DNA of 64,000 nucleotides from Paragonimus westermani (Eukaryota; Platyhelminthes; Trematoda; Plagiorchiida; Troglotrematidae): positions 88,044 through 152,043 of the forward strand of contig QNGE01000945.1 in assembly GCA_008508345.1 (NCBI GenBank). Direction: 5' to 3'. Positions within the stretch are counted from its first letter, which is position 1, and each line of letters starts with the position of its first letter. Positions 36,364 through 48,675 of this stretch are shown piece by piece. The position numbers and the translations under genes were made by a program. The notes under the pieces are model-generated. The model was not told the DNA's origin and did no database searches. It saw only the letters and a program-made list of their open reading frames with translations.

Positions 36364-36614
36364 ATTTTTCGTAGCGACCGCAGACGCATCTTCCTGTTTG
36401 CTGAGGCTCTGACAATCAGACACCAGAATCCCACCCGGGTGTTTCGAACCAATTTGCGTTGACGTTCCGGCTGACCTGGTAGTCAACGTCCTTATATTTT
36501 TAATCTTCATTTCCGTATCTGTCTGTCTAGTCCCTTAAGCCATGACTTCTTATCTGTGGGACCTTATCGTAATGTTTGGAACTAGTTACATATCGACGTA
36601 TGATTCGAATGTAC
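36364..36614 (-). repeat. Right 251-bp inverted repeat arm of PLE
   Basis: Reverse complement of 34758-35008. Lies on the 5' side of the PLE remnants, in opposite orientation to the 3' end. Confidence 0.75.
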
Positions 36615-39600
36615 CAACTGTAAATCCGGAGAACATTCCATGGTTTACATGTTCCCACTGCCTTGTTCAGGGAGTGAGAAGTTGCGTGTATGTATTTACA
36701 TGTAAACAAGATCACCAAACTGCCTCACTCAGCGCTCACTAGTTGTCAAGGCAACAGGCAAATACTAACGAGGACAATCTCCAGTTCTGCATCCCATGGT
36801 TGGTGTAGTGGGCTTTGGACAGATTAAAGCGGGTTATTCGCACTTTGCATCCAAGGGTTGTGGTTAATGTAGTCGTCGACTTTGCATTGACAAACGAATA
36901 GCACCTCTGACTCTATAAATTCGCCTAATTTGTTAAACGTAGATTTTGGTGTCATTATAAATACACGAATGAAAGAAATGTCTGAATGTGGTGGCTATAG
37001 GAACCGAAACTAAGTTGAGTTAAAAGACCATCAGGTTTAAGGAGTGATGAGGTGACATAACGACCGGATCTAGCTAAGTGTTAAGACGTAAGCGTTTTAC
37101 ATTCACTTCACTCTTAAACCGACGCTTCGCAGTCATTGGACTCTCCATATAAAACTACCCGGAACGAGATTCGATTCGGCGACCGTCGTATAACTGACCG
37201 AAGCTAATGTCCACTAGAGTGCGCTGGCCTAATGAGTAGATCACGAGGATTTCAGTTTTGGGAATGGGCGTGAGAAAAACTACCGATATGCGTGTCAGTT
37301 ACTGGCGCCAACCATGTATTTGATCAGCCTTGTTCTTTCAAAAGTTTCTGAGGCTAACGGTAACACTAAATGCAACCGGTTCAAACAGGCAATTTGACCT
37401 AATATTCTCAACGAAATCATGGGGTAAACATCAAGGAGACTGAACACCAGATAAAAATCTGTAAATTTAAAAATTTGTTTGACGGATTTTTAAGGTAGCT
37501 GCTTCTCACGTGTTCACGCCATTTGTGTGAAAACTGTTGGATGCAAATCGGAACGATTAATTCACTTATGCGCTCCATAAACAGTACTACTAATGAATTG
37601 AAGCGATTAAACAGGTGCAATGCCAAACGGTTTTTTGGAAAGAGTACACTATTTTCTCCATTAATGAACAACTGCATTCCATATGGGTGTCTTGGTAACG
37701 CCTGTACTTTGATAAGAGTATTTCTTAGTTGCCATGACACCTAATGAAAATGAAGCTATCACGGACAAGTTCAAGATGTAAGCTCAATGTATCTTATATT
37801 TATGCTGTTTTATATTCAGTGAAACAGATAAATTCATAAAAAAAACTTCGGCGATGGATGTGCGAAAAACTGTTCAAGTCTATTTGATTTCCACTACAAT
37901 TATGTTTAGTGTGTTCTGATCGGCACAAAGTGTAATCTTTGCAACATCCACCGATAATGTCCGGAGGAACGAGTTTATTTTCCACCCCGCATACAGTTGA
38001 CAACCACAGGCTTCAGTGGAAACTGTTCAGCTGATCTAACGTTTTATCTGATAAAACGAACTACCTTATGTTATGGTGTTCAATCATAAGTACAACAATC
38101 CCATGAACCTCTGATTAAGGAAAGGCATATCATCCGGTTGTTTACAACCGTCAATTAGGAAATGAAATTCAAAATTTCCTATGCACAATAGCACTTAACT
38201 ATTCACAATATTGACAGAATACGCGATAGTAGTTCAAAAGCGAAGGAAAATTTACTGATAAATTCCTATTTCTTCTGGTGACACTTTCGTTATCAGTGAT
38301 TTTCCATCAAGATAGCAAACAACTCTTTCCTAAGATCAGTATTATCTGGAAGGACTCACCTCGAACTTGTGTTCCATGCCACATTTTGAGGTTAGTGCAA
38401 GATCATGCTATAAGAAATTATTTTGTCGTACAAAGAAACCAGTAGAAGACGGGGCCTGAGAAGACACTTAATATAACTAGTTGAATAAATGCAAGTCCTC
38501 ACTAAACTGCAGATGGTTAATCGCTCCGTGTTACTGGCAGGGTGTGGGCACCTCAGTTGACAACTTCGCACTTCACTGAACAGTCCACATATAGCAGTGG
38601 CGACGGTCATTTTGACTTAACTCACTGACGTCTATCGTCTGTCGGTGCTCGTCACGCACCATGTAGGAAATTTAACTGCTGACGTCCCGTTAAGTGGTAC
38701 TACCAAACGGTGCAAACCAGCATTACCAGTCGCCAGATAATCGCTGGAAACCGGACACCCAACCACTTCAACAAGCGCATTTCAAAAATTAATTGTTCAT
38801 TTATAGGCTGTCACCATGTGATCACATGATGTGCTGTATTTGGCGTGTATTGAACGAATCGTTTAAGAAGAAATTCGGTTTATTTTGAATCTTTGCCATC
38901 TCTGGTTTGATAGGTGATACAATAATTCATATGTAGACTCCAATCTTGTCCGTTTCATTGACGGATGCAATTGCAAAGCCACTACCGTTTCCAAAAGCCC
39001 ACATTTGTAAGTCAGTTGTTTTTACCCATTCAAACTCATGATGATTTCCTTTTAGGATGTGAAAATAACGGGCGAGATCACAACTTTGCTCTTCAGCACG
39101 ACCAAGCACGTTTGGCTAGCTAACCAAGCGAATGCCCCTGTTACATCAGTCAGTTCAAAGATATTTTCTTACATTCGTAGATACTTGTTTCGTCAAAAGA
39201 TTTCTAGCTACGAGTTAAAGAAATACTCATCCTGGATTGTTATCCCTAAAAAATTAGATGCTGCACTAGTCAAAAGTGAACGTGGTTTGTTAAGAATAAC
39301 TGGTTTTAGTGAATTATGTTACAACTAATTATGTCATAACTAAAAGTGCTTTTTAAGGCCCCGTGGACATAGTCTCCGTTTGGCTCAGACACTCCTGGTT
39401 ATATCGCCACCCAATAATTTAGTATGGTGTTTTAACCAAAGATTTCTTAGATTCTTGGTCAGATTTTAACAGCACCGGTAAGTACACATCTAACTTAATT
39501 CACCGTTCGTGTAGGTTGGAAAGCTGACACACCTAACTCCAATATGTGTGATTCATATGATTATTTTCTCTTAGATATCAAAATCTTCAGCAGTATCCAA

Positions 39601-40480
39601 GTAAACAGCTATGTCTTCCAGTATCTTCCAACTTGACGTTGTTTCCATCTGTGGCTTATGAACTGTTTTGTGACTCCAGAAAACGTTACACAAGCGTTGA
39701 TAACAAAATCAGATATTCAGATTATTACATTAGTCCCGCACGACCTATTGAGACAATGTTCAGATTTCGTGATGTATGAGACAGCTTAATAAGTCAGAAC
39801 CATTATCTTCATCATGGAATGTTGAGGCGATGACAATCTGGTATGCTTTCGACTAGTTACTTTGCTTAAAAACTAACTGAAGAATTGTGAAATTTACTGG
39901 ATGATCTAGTTCGGAATCAGGTAGTCATTATTGGACTTCTCATCATGTAACAGCACAACACTTGTCACGTGGACCCCAACCTCTCAATTACACAAACTTA
40001 ACAATTGTTAACAAATGCTTACCGGTTTACTTAATCTGTTTAGACTTTTCTCAAGATTTTCATTTCGGGGTAGTTCTATCCTAGTGAAGGTACACTGTTT
40101 GAGAAGTGTCATATCAAAAGTGGGTTTAACTTCCAGGTCAGTGGGCATCAATCAGACTGGTCCCTTCTCAAGTGCTAAGTCCTATAAGGTCGCACCCTAG
40201 GTTCCCTGTTGTCTTTTTTGTTTCCCGAAGTTGCGAATCATGGTTACACCATCGAAACTGCACTGTGCAAAAACTACACACGCTGATTTGAGTCATTAGC
40301 TTCGTCGTGCGGCTCAAGGAATCGCTTTTATACACGGATGACATTAAACCGTATCGATAAATATTTTATGGATACCAAATTAATCGTTCTTTTAGGCAAG
40401 AAAATCGTGTCCAGTTATTCCACGGATTGCTCATACCAGGCGAAATGACCCACTTTACGGTAAATCAACTATAACGAACT
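36615..40480. other. Intergenic stretch without recognisable gene
   Basis: Only short ORFs. Positions 37100-37235 read on the minus strand resemble a second tRNA-like SINE (B-box-like GAATCGAATCTCG). A minus-strand ORF at 38927-39109 and a plus-strand ORF at 39059-39328 are open but unassigned. About 40390-40480 may be the eroded 5' part of the next PLE. Confidence 0.5.
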
Positions 40481-42091
40481 TTGAGGACACTTAGTATTGG
40501 AACTCTCTGTACGAATACCATTCTCACGATTCATTTGAAACAGATTATATGCTTGTCCGTCAGACCGGAATATAGCGTTACCTACAGGATGAGCTCGAGT
40601 ACAAATCAATACGAGGGTAGCAAAGCCGATAGAAATCCACATATGGAAATCTCACAGAAAATAAGTCATTCGCGTTTATACGGCCTTCCAAAAGTGCATA
40701 AAACAGAAATACCCATAAGACCGAGTGTTGACTACACCACCAGTTCAACTTACAAGCTGGCCAAGTTCAACAGCCGCATAATCAAACCGTTGCAGAACAA
40801 GTTGGTAAGCAACGTCAAAGACTCCCCTGATTATGTTGACAAACTCGGACACGTGACGTTAGGTTGTGATGAAACTTTTCTTAGTTTTGACGTAATCTCT
40901 CTCTACACCAGTGTACCGGTAAAGCATAGCATTGATGTTGTTAAACAGTTATTAGAAAGTGATTATTCTCTTGGTGCGCGTACCAATTTATCACCTTCCA
41001 AAATTTTATCTGGTCTTGAGCTTTGTCTTCACTCTACCTTGTTCACATTAAACAAAAAGTTGTACAGGCAAACCGATGGTGTAGTTATGGGTTCTCCTGT
41101 TGCACTTGCAGTAGCCAACCTTTTCCTCGGATACCTGGAAACACAAGCGATGATTGAATTTATCTGCCCTTCACAAGTTTGGCGGCGGAATGTAGTTGAC
41201 ACATTCCTAATCATGAAACGGACTGCTCGCGACCATTTCCTACAGTTTCTTAACTCAAATTGCAACTGCATTGTATTCACACTGAAAACTAAGACCGATG
41301 AGCGCTCACTTAATTTTCTAGACTGCCTAGTCAGAGTTGACGAGCAGCAGACATTTCAAGTTTCTGTGTACGGCAAACGAACCAATTTCGGTCGTTATCT
41401 CAACCTTAAGTCGTCGCAACCAAGCGGTGTGAAGAGGGCAGTCATCAAGTCACTCGTCAACAACACACCACTGAGCTCTACAGACCAACAGAGATTTCTC
41501 ATAGTAAAGAAATGCTAGCTGCCAATCACTATCTAAACGCATTTGTTGAGAACACAATTAAGCACACGCCCACTATAGAGGAGACCGAAACGACCAAAAC
41601 TTTCAACTATCTAAAAAAAAATCACTCCATTCTGTCTGAGTACACTACCCGGATTGTATTACGGTTAGACTATACCTTAGAACGACTGGTAACGCATCCT
41701 AAGGATCCCATTTCCATGGGCGACCAGACAGACTGCGTTTACGAAATCAGATACGGTGGTTGCAATGCCAGTCATATTAGACAGACAAGTAGACAACTGA
41801 GAGTACGCGTTGCCGAACACAATAGGCACAAGAGGTTTTCTCCTAAACGCGCCTATCAACTTCAGAGGTTAGAGAAGGATTAGGTCATCATACGACATGC
41901 ACTGTTACAACGTAGGTTTCGATCAAGCTCGAGTTGTTCACAACGGTCTGCCTTGCTATGCGGAGTGGCGCTGTGCAGAAGCTCTCATCATTTACACACA
42001 GCACGCTTGCGTTAATCGTAATGATAGCAAACCCCTATCTGCAGTGTGGCGTGCATGGATAAACAGCACCAGACAAAGATGCGTCTTATGA
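40481..42091 (+). pseudogene. Penelope-like element polyprotein: RT plus GIY-YIG endonuclease, inactivated
   Basis: The RT part (40481-41518) has SRLYGLPKVHK and IPIRPSVDYTTSSTYKLAKF, motif A LSFDVISLYTSVP and motif B GVVMGSPVALAVANLFL. Motif C is NVVDTF where YVDDTF is expected, so one catalytic Asp is lost. SLNFLDCLVRV follows. After a frame change at about 41512 comes the linker and the GIY-YIG domain (DCVYEIRYGGCNASHIRQTS, RVRVAEH). A second frame change after the stop at 41881-41883 leads to GFDQARVVHNGLPCYAEWRC and AEALIIYTQHACVN. PLEs reverse-transcribe their RNA and insert it using the GIY-YIG nuclease; this copy is dead. The original start is not preserved. Confidence 0.9.
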
Positions 42092-42191
42092 ACATCTGTC
42101 TCATCCCCACATAATGGGCAGATGATTAGACCAATCAGGTCAGTTGCCGCTCCAACTGGAAATCACACGTGACCTGTGCCTCTTTGTTAAT

Positions 42192-42256
42192 GTGATTTCG
42201 ACTACAACGCTGCTGAGGAAGGCCACCCGAGATGGTTTAAATGTAAAGTATTACGA
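42192..42256 (+). ncRNA. Hammerhead-like motif at the 3' end of the PLE
   Basis: CTGAGGA (42213-42219), then GGCCACC-CGA-GATGGTT as stem II (one pair lost compared with the copy at 27 kb), TAAA in place of GAAA, and TGTA/TACG as stem III around AAGTAT. About 85% identical by eye to 27097-27164 over 60 bases. The changed GAAA core means catalysis is unlikely in this copy. It marks the 3' boundary of the element. Confidence 0.6.
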
Positions 42257-45200
42257 ATTGCTCTTAACTTTGTGTTATTCTCAATCAGCTTATCAATAAC
42301 ATGTTAAACACGACGCCCGAACTGTTTGATGCGGATATCTACAAAATCCATCACACAGTAAGTGATCCACTGGTAGATTTCCACGCAGCAATCATGAGAG
42401 GTACATGTTGAATAATTCGCTGAGAATGCAGTAGTCAACAAGAACGACATTATGCACTGGTGACGTAGTGAACTCAATATCCGTCATATTGGAATCACCC
42501 GATTTTGTCGTGATGGCTAGATCGGTTGAAAGACTTGAAGCCCTGTTCGGCAGACAGACAAACCGGACTGTCAATATTCCATCCTGTTTCCTGATACAAT
42601 CCAATAGGTTATTGATCATATGTGTTTGTAAGAATGCTTTTTATGTACATGTCCCCGTTCGGCGCTCACGTGTTCATTCGATCTTTTTCTCACGTGTTCC
42701 GGTTCATAATTTTCTGTGTAAGCCATTCAACAAGTTTGCGGTTAGCACCGAAATAAGTGAGTAAAATGTCTTACCTTTCAGTGTAAATTGGTGAATTTAC
42801 ATATCTCCTGGTTTTAATCTGCAGTTTTACCCTATACTCCTCGAATGTAAACTTACCTTGATTGCAATATGCTGGTTTGGAAGTCTCGAGCAACAGGCCG
42901 CTTGTTTTGCCAGCTACAGTTGACGAGACGACTGTTTCAAAATATATATAAGTTGTTGATCTTGGACAGATGTCCTTGTAACTAGTTGGTTAGGGGCCCA
43001 TGATGGAGGCCTCCACAGACCCTGTTGTGCATGACTGACCCCCTATTGTACGTGTCTAAACAGAGGTAGTCATTGTTTTGACAAAGGCCAATCATTTTGA
43101 AAAGGCATCTGTTGAACAGATTTTGTAAAACTCTGTACTCGGCTCAGTTGAACCTTGCCGTAATGTCGCTGTTGGCGATGTAGGATAACCTCATCTGGTA
43201 CATAAACTCGGCAGTTTAAATGACGCTGATTCAGATGGTCGGGTTAACCTGATTATTTTCCAGGTTATTTAATGATTGGTATTCATGTGATACTTTTGAC
43301 AGTAGAGAATGATCTCACTCTGAATGTGAAGTAAACACTTATTGCAGTTATCCAGCAGGTGAAACGTCCAAAGTGGAACAATCAGAATCCGGTCCAGCAA
43401 ATGATCATAAGTCGACAAGAAATGAGCCCATTAGAACGACCAAGCATAGGCGAAGATGAGAACTTGGTGTACTGTAGATGGGCTTGGAAGGGTGTTGAGT
43501 AGTTTTGCAGATAAAAGGCTAATTAACTGAGTGTGGAAGCCTTCTCATATTGGGTGCGAATTCAATAAAATGGTCAAGAGATTGTTCGGAAAGCTAATGC
43601 CAAGTAAGCCAATCACGGAAAGTTGACCTAAATCCTGATGGTGCAGATGGAGTAGTTAGAAATCCGTAGATTTTTTTAGTAATATTTCGAATTTTACTGA
43701 TTTGGATTTAAGTCGTTAATGCCACAGTTAGCAGAACTTAGCATAGCAGCAACATGACTCGCGTATTTAAATGGATCTCTTCGGACAATCATCATTCTTC
43801 TGCTTCGATGTTACCTTGTGCTGAAACGTGTATTAGTACCACTGCATCAATAAGGTTGGGAAACCTACGAGACATTAATTTGGAGGCTCGTTTTGGACAT
43901 TTTCTACCCCTCGCAGTCTCACTTCAAGATTCATTGAAGTCTGTACGCCTCCTCGTTGTTTTCAGTGTAGTTTTATACTCTTTCTTGGCCATTTAACAAT
44001 GAATCTGAAGTTTTGGACAAATCCAGCAAGATCCTAGTCTGATGAAACAACATTTAATGAACGTATTTCACTGAGATTATTCCATCTCATTTAAAGACAT
44101 GCGAGTAACTGTCAGACTGGATCCCTCAGAATAACGATTAACCTTTATTTTCATATCTGTTCGGTAGTAGGATTTACACGAGGAGTTTGTGGATAGTCTG
44201 GTTGAACAGTGAAATCCTTTAGTAACCTCACGCCTGGCCAAAAGTTCAGCAAATTCCTAGGTGATTTATACATGGCTTACTGGGCAGCCGAAGGTTTATC
44301 AGTGGAGCTGATGTTATCCGGTTTTTTTTATGTCGCTTTGAAATGCGACAGCCTGTTACCCTATTGCTATATCAGTCACTGTAATTCTTGAATTTTCGAA
44401 ATCTACAAATGTTCACCACGTGATTAACTTAACTGTTGAAGTCTTATGCTCACGGTTGCATGCCACAAATTCACGGCTTTATTTAAATTGTCTTGATCCG
44501 CGGTAGAAAACTAAAGGTCAGTATCTCATCAGTTTAGCACTGGACAAAACGCTCTTCAAAACGTTAACTGATGTTAAGTGAATATAAAACTCACAAGTGG
44601 TCCGATGTGGACAAGCTTGCATCTATCTCCTTCATGGATTATTCCTCTATTTCCACAGTAGGTGTGCAAATCCATCTTGTCCATCACTTTTACGGTACTA
44701 CCGGTCTATTATCTCTCAAGCACGGTCAGCTCGACTGGTAGACCACATGTCGCATGACTGTCAGAATCCAAAAGCTTAGAAGCCCACGGATGGCTTACAG
44801 ATTAGGCATCCAGGCTCATAGTACACGCTCATATATGTGAAAGGGCATTGCTAACAGATGTCTAGTTTTTGTGGGCTTCTTGGTGGGTGGAGTGAGTCAT
44901 GTCTAACAGAAGCATACTATCATTTAGAGAGCAGAAAATATCAGAACTGCTTCCAGGAGAGGACACAAGGGTAAGAGAGAGCGAAATTCAACAACCTGTG
45001 GTATTCAAAAGATAGCCTTCAAAATTCACTACGGTGTTATTCCAAAAATCATCGGAAGCTTACGAACTCGCACGTTATTTTAAAAAACTGATAACAATTA
45101 GGATTTCGGAGGCTCCAGCCACCGATTGATAGGCAGTAAGCAGTAAAAGATGACTTCTAGCACCTAATCGATCATCTTTAGCTTCTAAACAATTTGAACT

Positions 45201-45810
45201 ACTGCAGATCGTTAATAAGTGTAAAATACTTCGAGTTATTCACACAAGTGTGCTGTATGAAATACCATGTGGTATTATCTGCTTAACAGCTTTCTAGTGG
45301 TGTTGATTACCCTTATGCTTAGAAATACCTCACTCTGGTTTTGTCTACAATCAGTTTTGGCCACAAATTACACCAAACGAAATGTTGATTCAGTGTATGT
45401 CACATGATATTCCCGATTTAACTATCCGTTGTCCACACAGTGCTCACGAATAAGAATGGGGTTATAGGGAAGTAGATTGTCTCACCGGAAATATCTTAGG
45501 TGAGAACACTGTAGTCATTATGACTAATCGATAAATCAACGAAGCTGAATTCGATGGGTTTTCTTTTAGGTAAAGACCTGAATATTTCATCCAATCAGAG
45601 TGCCCTCGACCTGGATACCATGACAACCAGATGCGCATTGCATTGACTGCACAAATGTCACTCGTAAACTAATGATATTCAATAGGGTGCAACACATTGT
45701 AAAACGTTACAAAAATGGTATGTGAGCATTTATCAGCATATTTATCATTCCATTGACGTTTATATTACTCCGGCCATGTGTTTGTAAATCCTGGTTTGGT
45801 CTATACTACG
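42257..45810. other. Intergenic stretch, no gene recognised
   Basis: ORFs on the plus strand at 42468-42764 and 43754-43996 have no recognisable domain. No long repeat was noticed. The last few hundred bases may contain 5' leader or promoter of the ankyrin gene, including a pyrimidine-AG (ttcttttag at about 45561-45570) that could be a cis- or trans-splice acceptor. Confidence 0.5.
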
Positions 45811-48675
45811 ATGGAGTCAATAACGACTGAAGAAATTTCGCATGACGAAGCAGTGGACGCTCTTTTGAAGGCGTGTAGCCAAGGTGATGTGAAGCATCTA
45901 GGAGAATTTATTATTAATGGTGGTGCACTCAAGGAGGCTGTGGACCGGAATGGCCGGAATGCTTTGCATTATTGTGTACGCTGTTCCACTTCCGAACTTC
46001 CTCAGGAAAATACAGCCATTTTTGAACAACGGGATCGGATTAAATGTGCTAGAATAATTGTGAAGAGTGACACAGATTTTTTAACTATGCTAGACAATAA
46101 CGGATTGTCTGCATTGCATTTGGCGGTCATGCAAAATGATATTGACTTCATTGGAGCCATCATGGAATTGAAGCCATCATTAAGTATAAAAACTGGAGTG
46201 TCAAAACGAACCAACTCTTCTGCTTGTGAATCTCAGCCAATACTCGTTTCTGGACGAACTGTAATTCACCTTGCTGTGATAAACGAGCATTTGGATGCCC
46301 TAAAACTATTGTTTCAAACCGATGTCGCATCAGCGATAAACACTCTTGATTCTCAAGGTGCCACGGCCCTTCATTATGCTGTTCAGCTGGCCGCTCCAAA
46401 AGAGCAACAGGCACTCAGACTATTGGTCAGTGTAGGTGAGGCTGATATCAATGCTGTCGATTCCCACGGACGAACGGCACTCAGTTGGGCTGCCACCATA
46501 GGGGCTACAGAAGCAGTTGAGCTGCTACTGAACCTAGGTGCGAAGTTAAATGTACGGGATGAATGTGGTTTAACGCCTTTACATTGCGCCGCATCTCGGG
46601 GCAACTGCGCAGTTGTTCAGTGTATTCTTAATTGGGTTCGTGTGGCTAATATGGACGACTTGTCCAAAATGGTTGCATTTCGTGATGTTACTGATAATGA
46701 CGGCTGTACTCCGCTGTTTTATTCTGTTACTACTGGTCACGATCAGGTGACACACAGTCTGTTGGAAGCGGGAGCAAACATTAATACGGTGGATTCTAAA
46801 GGTCGAACTCTCGCACACTGTTTAGCGCGCACTGAAGCTCCGCAGACGGAACAAGGGCGTGCCAGCATTGTTGTTCAGATGACCGAACTGGTCAGTGCAG
46901 GTCTGGATATGTGGAAAACCAACAATGCCGGGGCAACAGCACTACATGAAGGTTGCCTATTGCGAAATGTCACTTTTGTCACTGAATTAGCCAAGCACAA
47001 AGCATTTGAACAGGCGGTCAAAGTTTGTGACCGACAGGGCCACACACCCCTGCACCTGGTTGTAGCGGCCTCCTGGAGTACTGATTTGGCAGGAGTTCAG
47101 ATATGTGAATGTCTCTTGAAACACGGAGCTGAAGTGAATGCCACAACAGTGCTGCCTCATGGAGGTAGCGTGACAGCTCTGGATCTAGCAGTTTTGAATG
47201 AAACGGAAGAGAAAGTGACAAATGGTTCGATTAAGAAGATACTGGTTTCATACGGTGCAAAGACATTCCAAGAATTAGTGCAGTTGGAACGCGAGAAGAA
47301 GGAAGAATTAGACAGTTCTACCGAACAAAAAACCGAGATTCATAAAGAGATGTTAGCTGATGAAAATAAAGACGGGATGGCGGTTGACCCTTTATCGGTC
47401 AGACCAATTGCACCAACAACGAAGGGTAAGATGGACAAGGAAACCCTCACGCATGTTGTTGTCTCTGACAAGGCGACCAGCACTTGCGTGGTCGTGCCCA
47501 AAGAAGATTGGGTTACTACTATAAGTTGTGCAACGGCAAGGCAACAAAGTTTTGCCACACAAACAACACAAACTTCGCGTGGCTCGCAAACGGAATTCGA
47601 GTTTGACAAACTATGTTTGGTAGATTTAAGTAAACAGAGTGTGGTGGATGAGAAATCCCGTTTAGTGGTTGCCGTGCCAAGTGCAGACACCACAGAGGTT
47701 GACAATACGGACTCAGAGCACAACAAACAAGTTTTTTCCGATAAACAGTTGGAAGCTAAACGCAAAAAGTCTAGTGTGATACACCCGTGTTCTCGGCCTT
47801 CAACAACCAATACCTCTTCCACATCCGTACGAGTGAACACTCCGTTGTCGACCAAATCGGAGCAACAGGCAACTAGTTATCCCGCACCAAGAAGATTTCG
47901 ATCACAAGATTTGAAACCAAAAGCATCAACTAGCAAGAAAAAAGACAGACTGCCTATCCACCCGGAACCATTTTCTCAAATCTATCTGGAACGAACCCTG
48001 CCTGCTCTATTAGACCGTTATATGCATCGTGAAGATTGTCAAATTTCCAATTTAACAGGACGCTATCGCATGCCCAAACCAACTCTTTCCCCATATCTTT
48101 TACCACTAGTACCCACCTTATCATCAAACACGAGGTACACATCAAACAAATTAACTACCAGCTGTAAGAAACAAACGAAAACGCTCGAATCTCGCAAAAA
48201 ACCCACCCATCAAATTAGTGAAAATATCAGCCAAAATGAAACTTTCATTCACGGAAGTCCGCAAAGAAACAAAACTAAACATTACTTACACTCAGAACCG
48301 GAAAGACGTGTACAACAGAGTGTGGCTGATTTCGAATACTATCGCCTATTGAATGAGTTGTTTAAAATGGAAAACCAGCACAAATCACGTGGTTACATGC
48401 AACCGGATCGTTCTGTTCCGTCACAAACAAACCACTCCCGCAGCCGAACACAGATTAAGGCGGATTATAAAAAGAAACGTACACAGTCTAGTCATACAAG
48501 ACATGTCTCAGCAATGGGTGGTGAATTGTCACCTATTGGACGGAAAGAGCATTCAGCAAGTCCTCATTCAGAACGTCATAGTCAGAACGGTAACGAAAAT
48601 GCGAACGCGGATGTTACAGAACATGTTCATCAAAGACGGAAGCGTTTAATGAAGAAAAATACAAGTCACGATTGA
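45811..48675 (+). CDS. Inversin-like ankyrin-repeat protein, 954 residues, apparently single exon
   Basis: ATG at 45811 opens MESITTEEISHDEAVDALLK; the frame extends 11 codons further up only through GTG. The N-terminal half (about 1-500) carries roughly eleven ankyrin repeats. The succession DSQGATALHYA, GRTALSWAA, GLTPLHCAASRG, GCTPLFYSVTTGHDQV, GANINTVDSKGRT parallels the central repeats of inversin (nephrocystin-2), a cilium-associated scaffold in Wnt signalling. The C-terminal 450 residues are basic, Ser/Thr- and Gln-rich and probably disordered, with many KK/RR clusters. I see no clear IQ motif, which inversin usually has. No introns interrupt the 2.9 kb. Other ankyrin scaffolds are possible. 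Minus-strand ORFs here are shadows. Confidence 0.85.
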   Translation: MESITTEEISHDEAVDALLKACSQGDVKHLGEFIINGGALKEAVDRNGRNALHYCVRCSTSELPQENTAIFEQRDRIKCARIIVKSDTDFLTMLDNNGLSALHLAVMQNDIDFIGAIMELKPSLSIKTGVSKRTNSSACESQPILVSGRTVIHLAVINEHLDALKLLFQTDVASAINTLDSQGATALHYAVQLAAPKEQQALRLLVSVGEADINAVDSHGRTALSWAATIGATEAVELLLNLGAKLNVRDECGLTPLHCAASRGNCAVVQCILNWVRVANMDDLSKMVAFRDVTDNDGCTPLFYSVTTGHDQVTHSLLEAGANINTVDSKGRTLAHCLARTEAPQTEQGRASIVVQMTELVSAGLDMWKTNNAGATALHEGCLLRNVTFVTELAKHKAFEQAVKVCDRQGHTPLHLVVAASWSTDLAGVQICECLLKHGAEVNATTVLPHGGSVTALDLAVLNETEEKVTNGSIKKILVSYGAKTFQELVQLEREKKEELDSSTEQKTEIHKEMLADENKDGMAVDPLSVRPIAPTTKGKMDKETLTHVVVSDKATSTCVVVPKEDWVTTISCATARQQSFATQTTQTSRGSQTEFEFDKLCLVDLSKQSVVDEKSRLVVAVPSADTTEVDNTDSEHNKQVFSDKQLEAKRKKSSVIHPCSRPSTTNTSSTSVRVNTPLSTKSEQQATSYPAPRRFRSQDLKPKASTSKKKDRLPIHPEPFSQIYLERTLPALLDRYMHREDCQISNLTGRYRMPKPTLSPYLLPLVPTLSSNTRYTSNKLTTSCKKQTKTLESRKKPTHQISENISQNETFIHGSPQRNKTKHYLHSEPERRVQQSVADFEYYRLLNELFKMENQHKSRGYMQPDRSVPSQTNHSRSRTQIKADYKKKRTQSSHTRHVSAMGGELSPIGRKEHSASPHSERHSQNGNENANADVTEHVHQRRKRLMKKNTSHD

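Larger units (their letters stand above)
34758..36614 (-). mobile_element. Decayed Penelope-like element bracketed by inverted copies of its 3' end
   Basis: Minus-strand remnants in PLE order are an N-terminal piece (35589-35365) and a GIY-YIG/C-terminal piece (about 35195-34913). The RT core between them is missing. The 3' portion (34758-35008) recurs inverted at 36364-36614, 251 bp each. PLEs are known for pseudo-LTRs that can lie in direct or inverted orientation, which this arrangement fits. The stretch 35660-36363 inside holds no recognisable ORF. Confidence 0.7.

Noticed and set aside
37100..37235. Possible functional tRNA gene on the minus strand
   Set aside because: Only a B-box-like stretch is convincing; no cloverleaf with acceptor stem could be drawn. 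More likely SINE debris.
47340..47855. 171-codon minus-strand ORF
   Set aside because: Lies entirely inside the ankyrin gene in antisense; a shadow of its codon usage with no domain.
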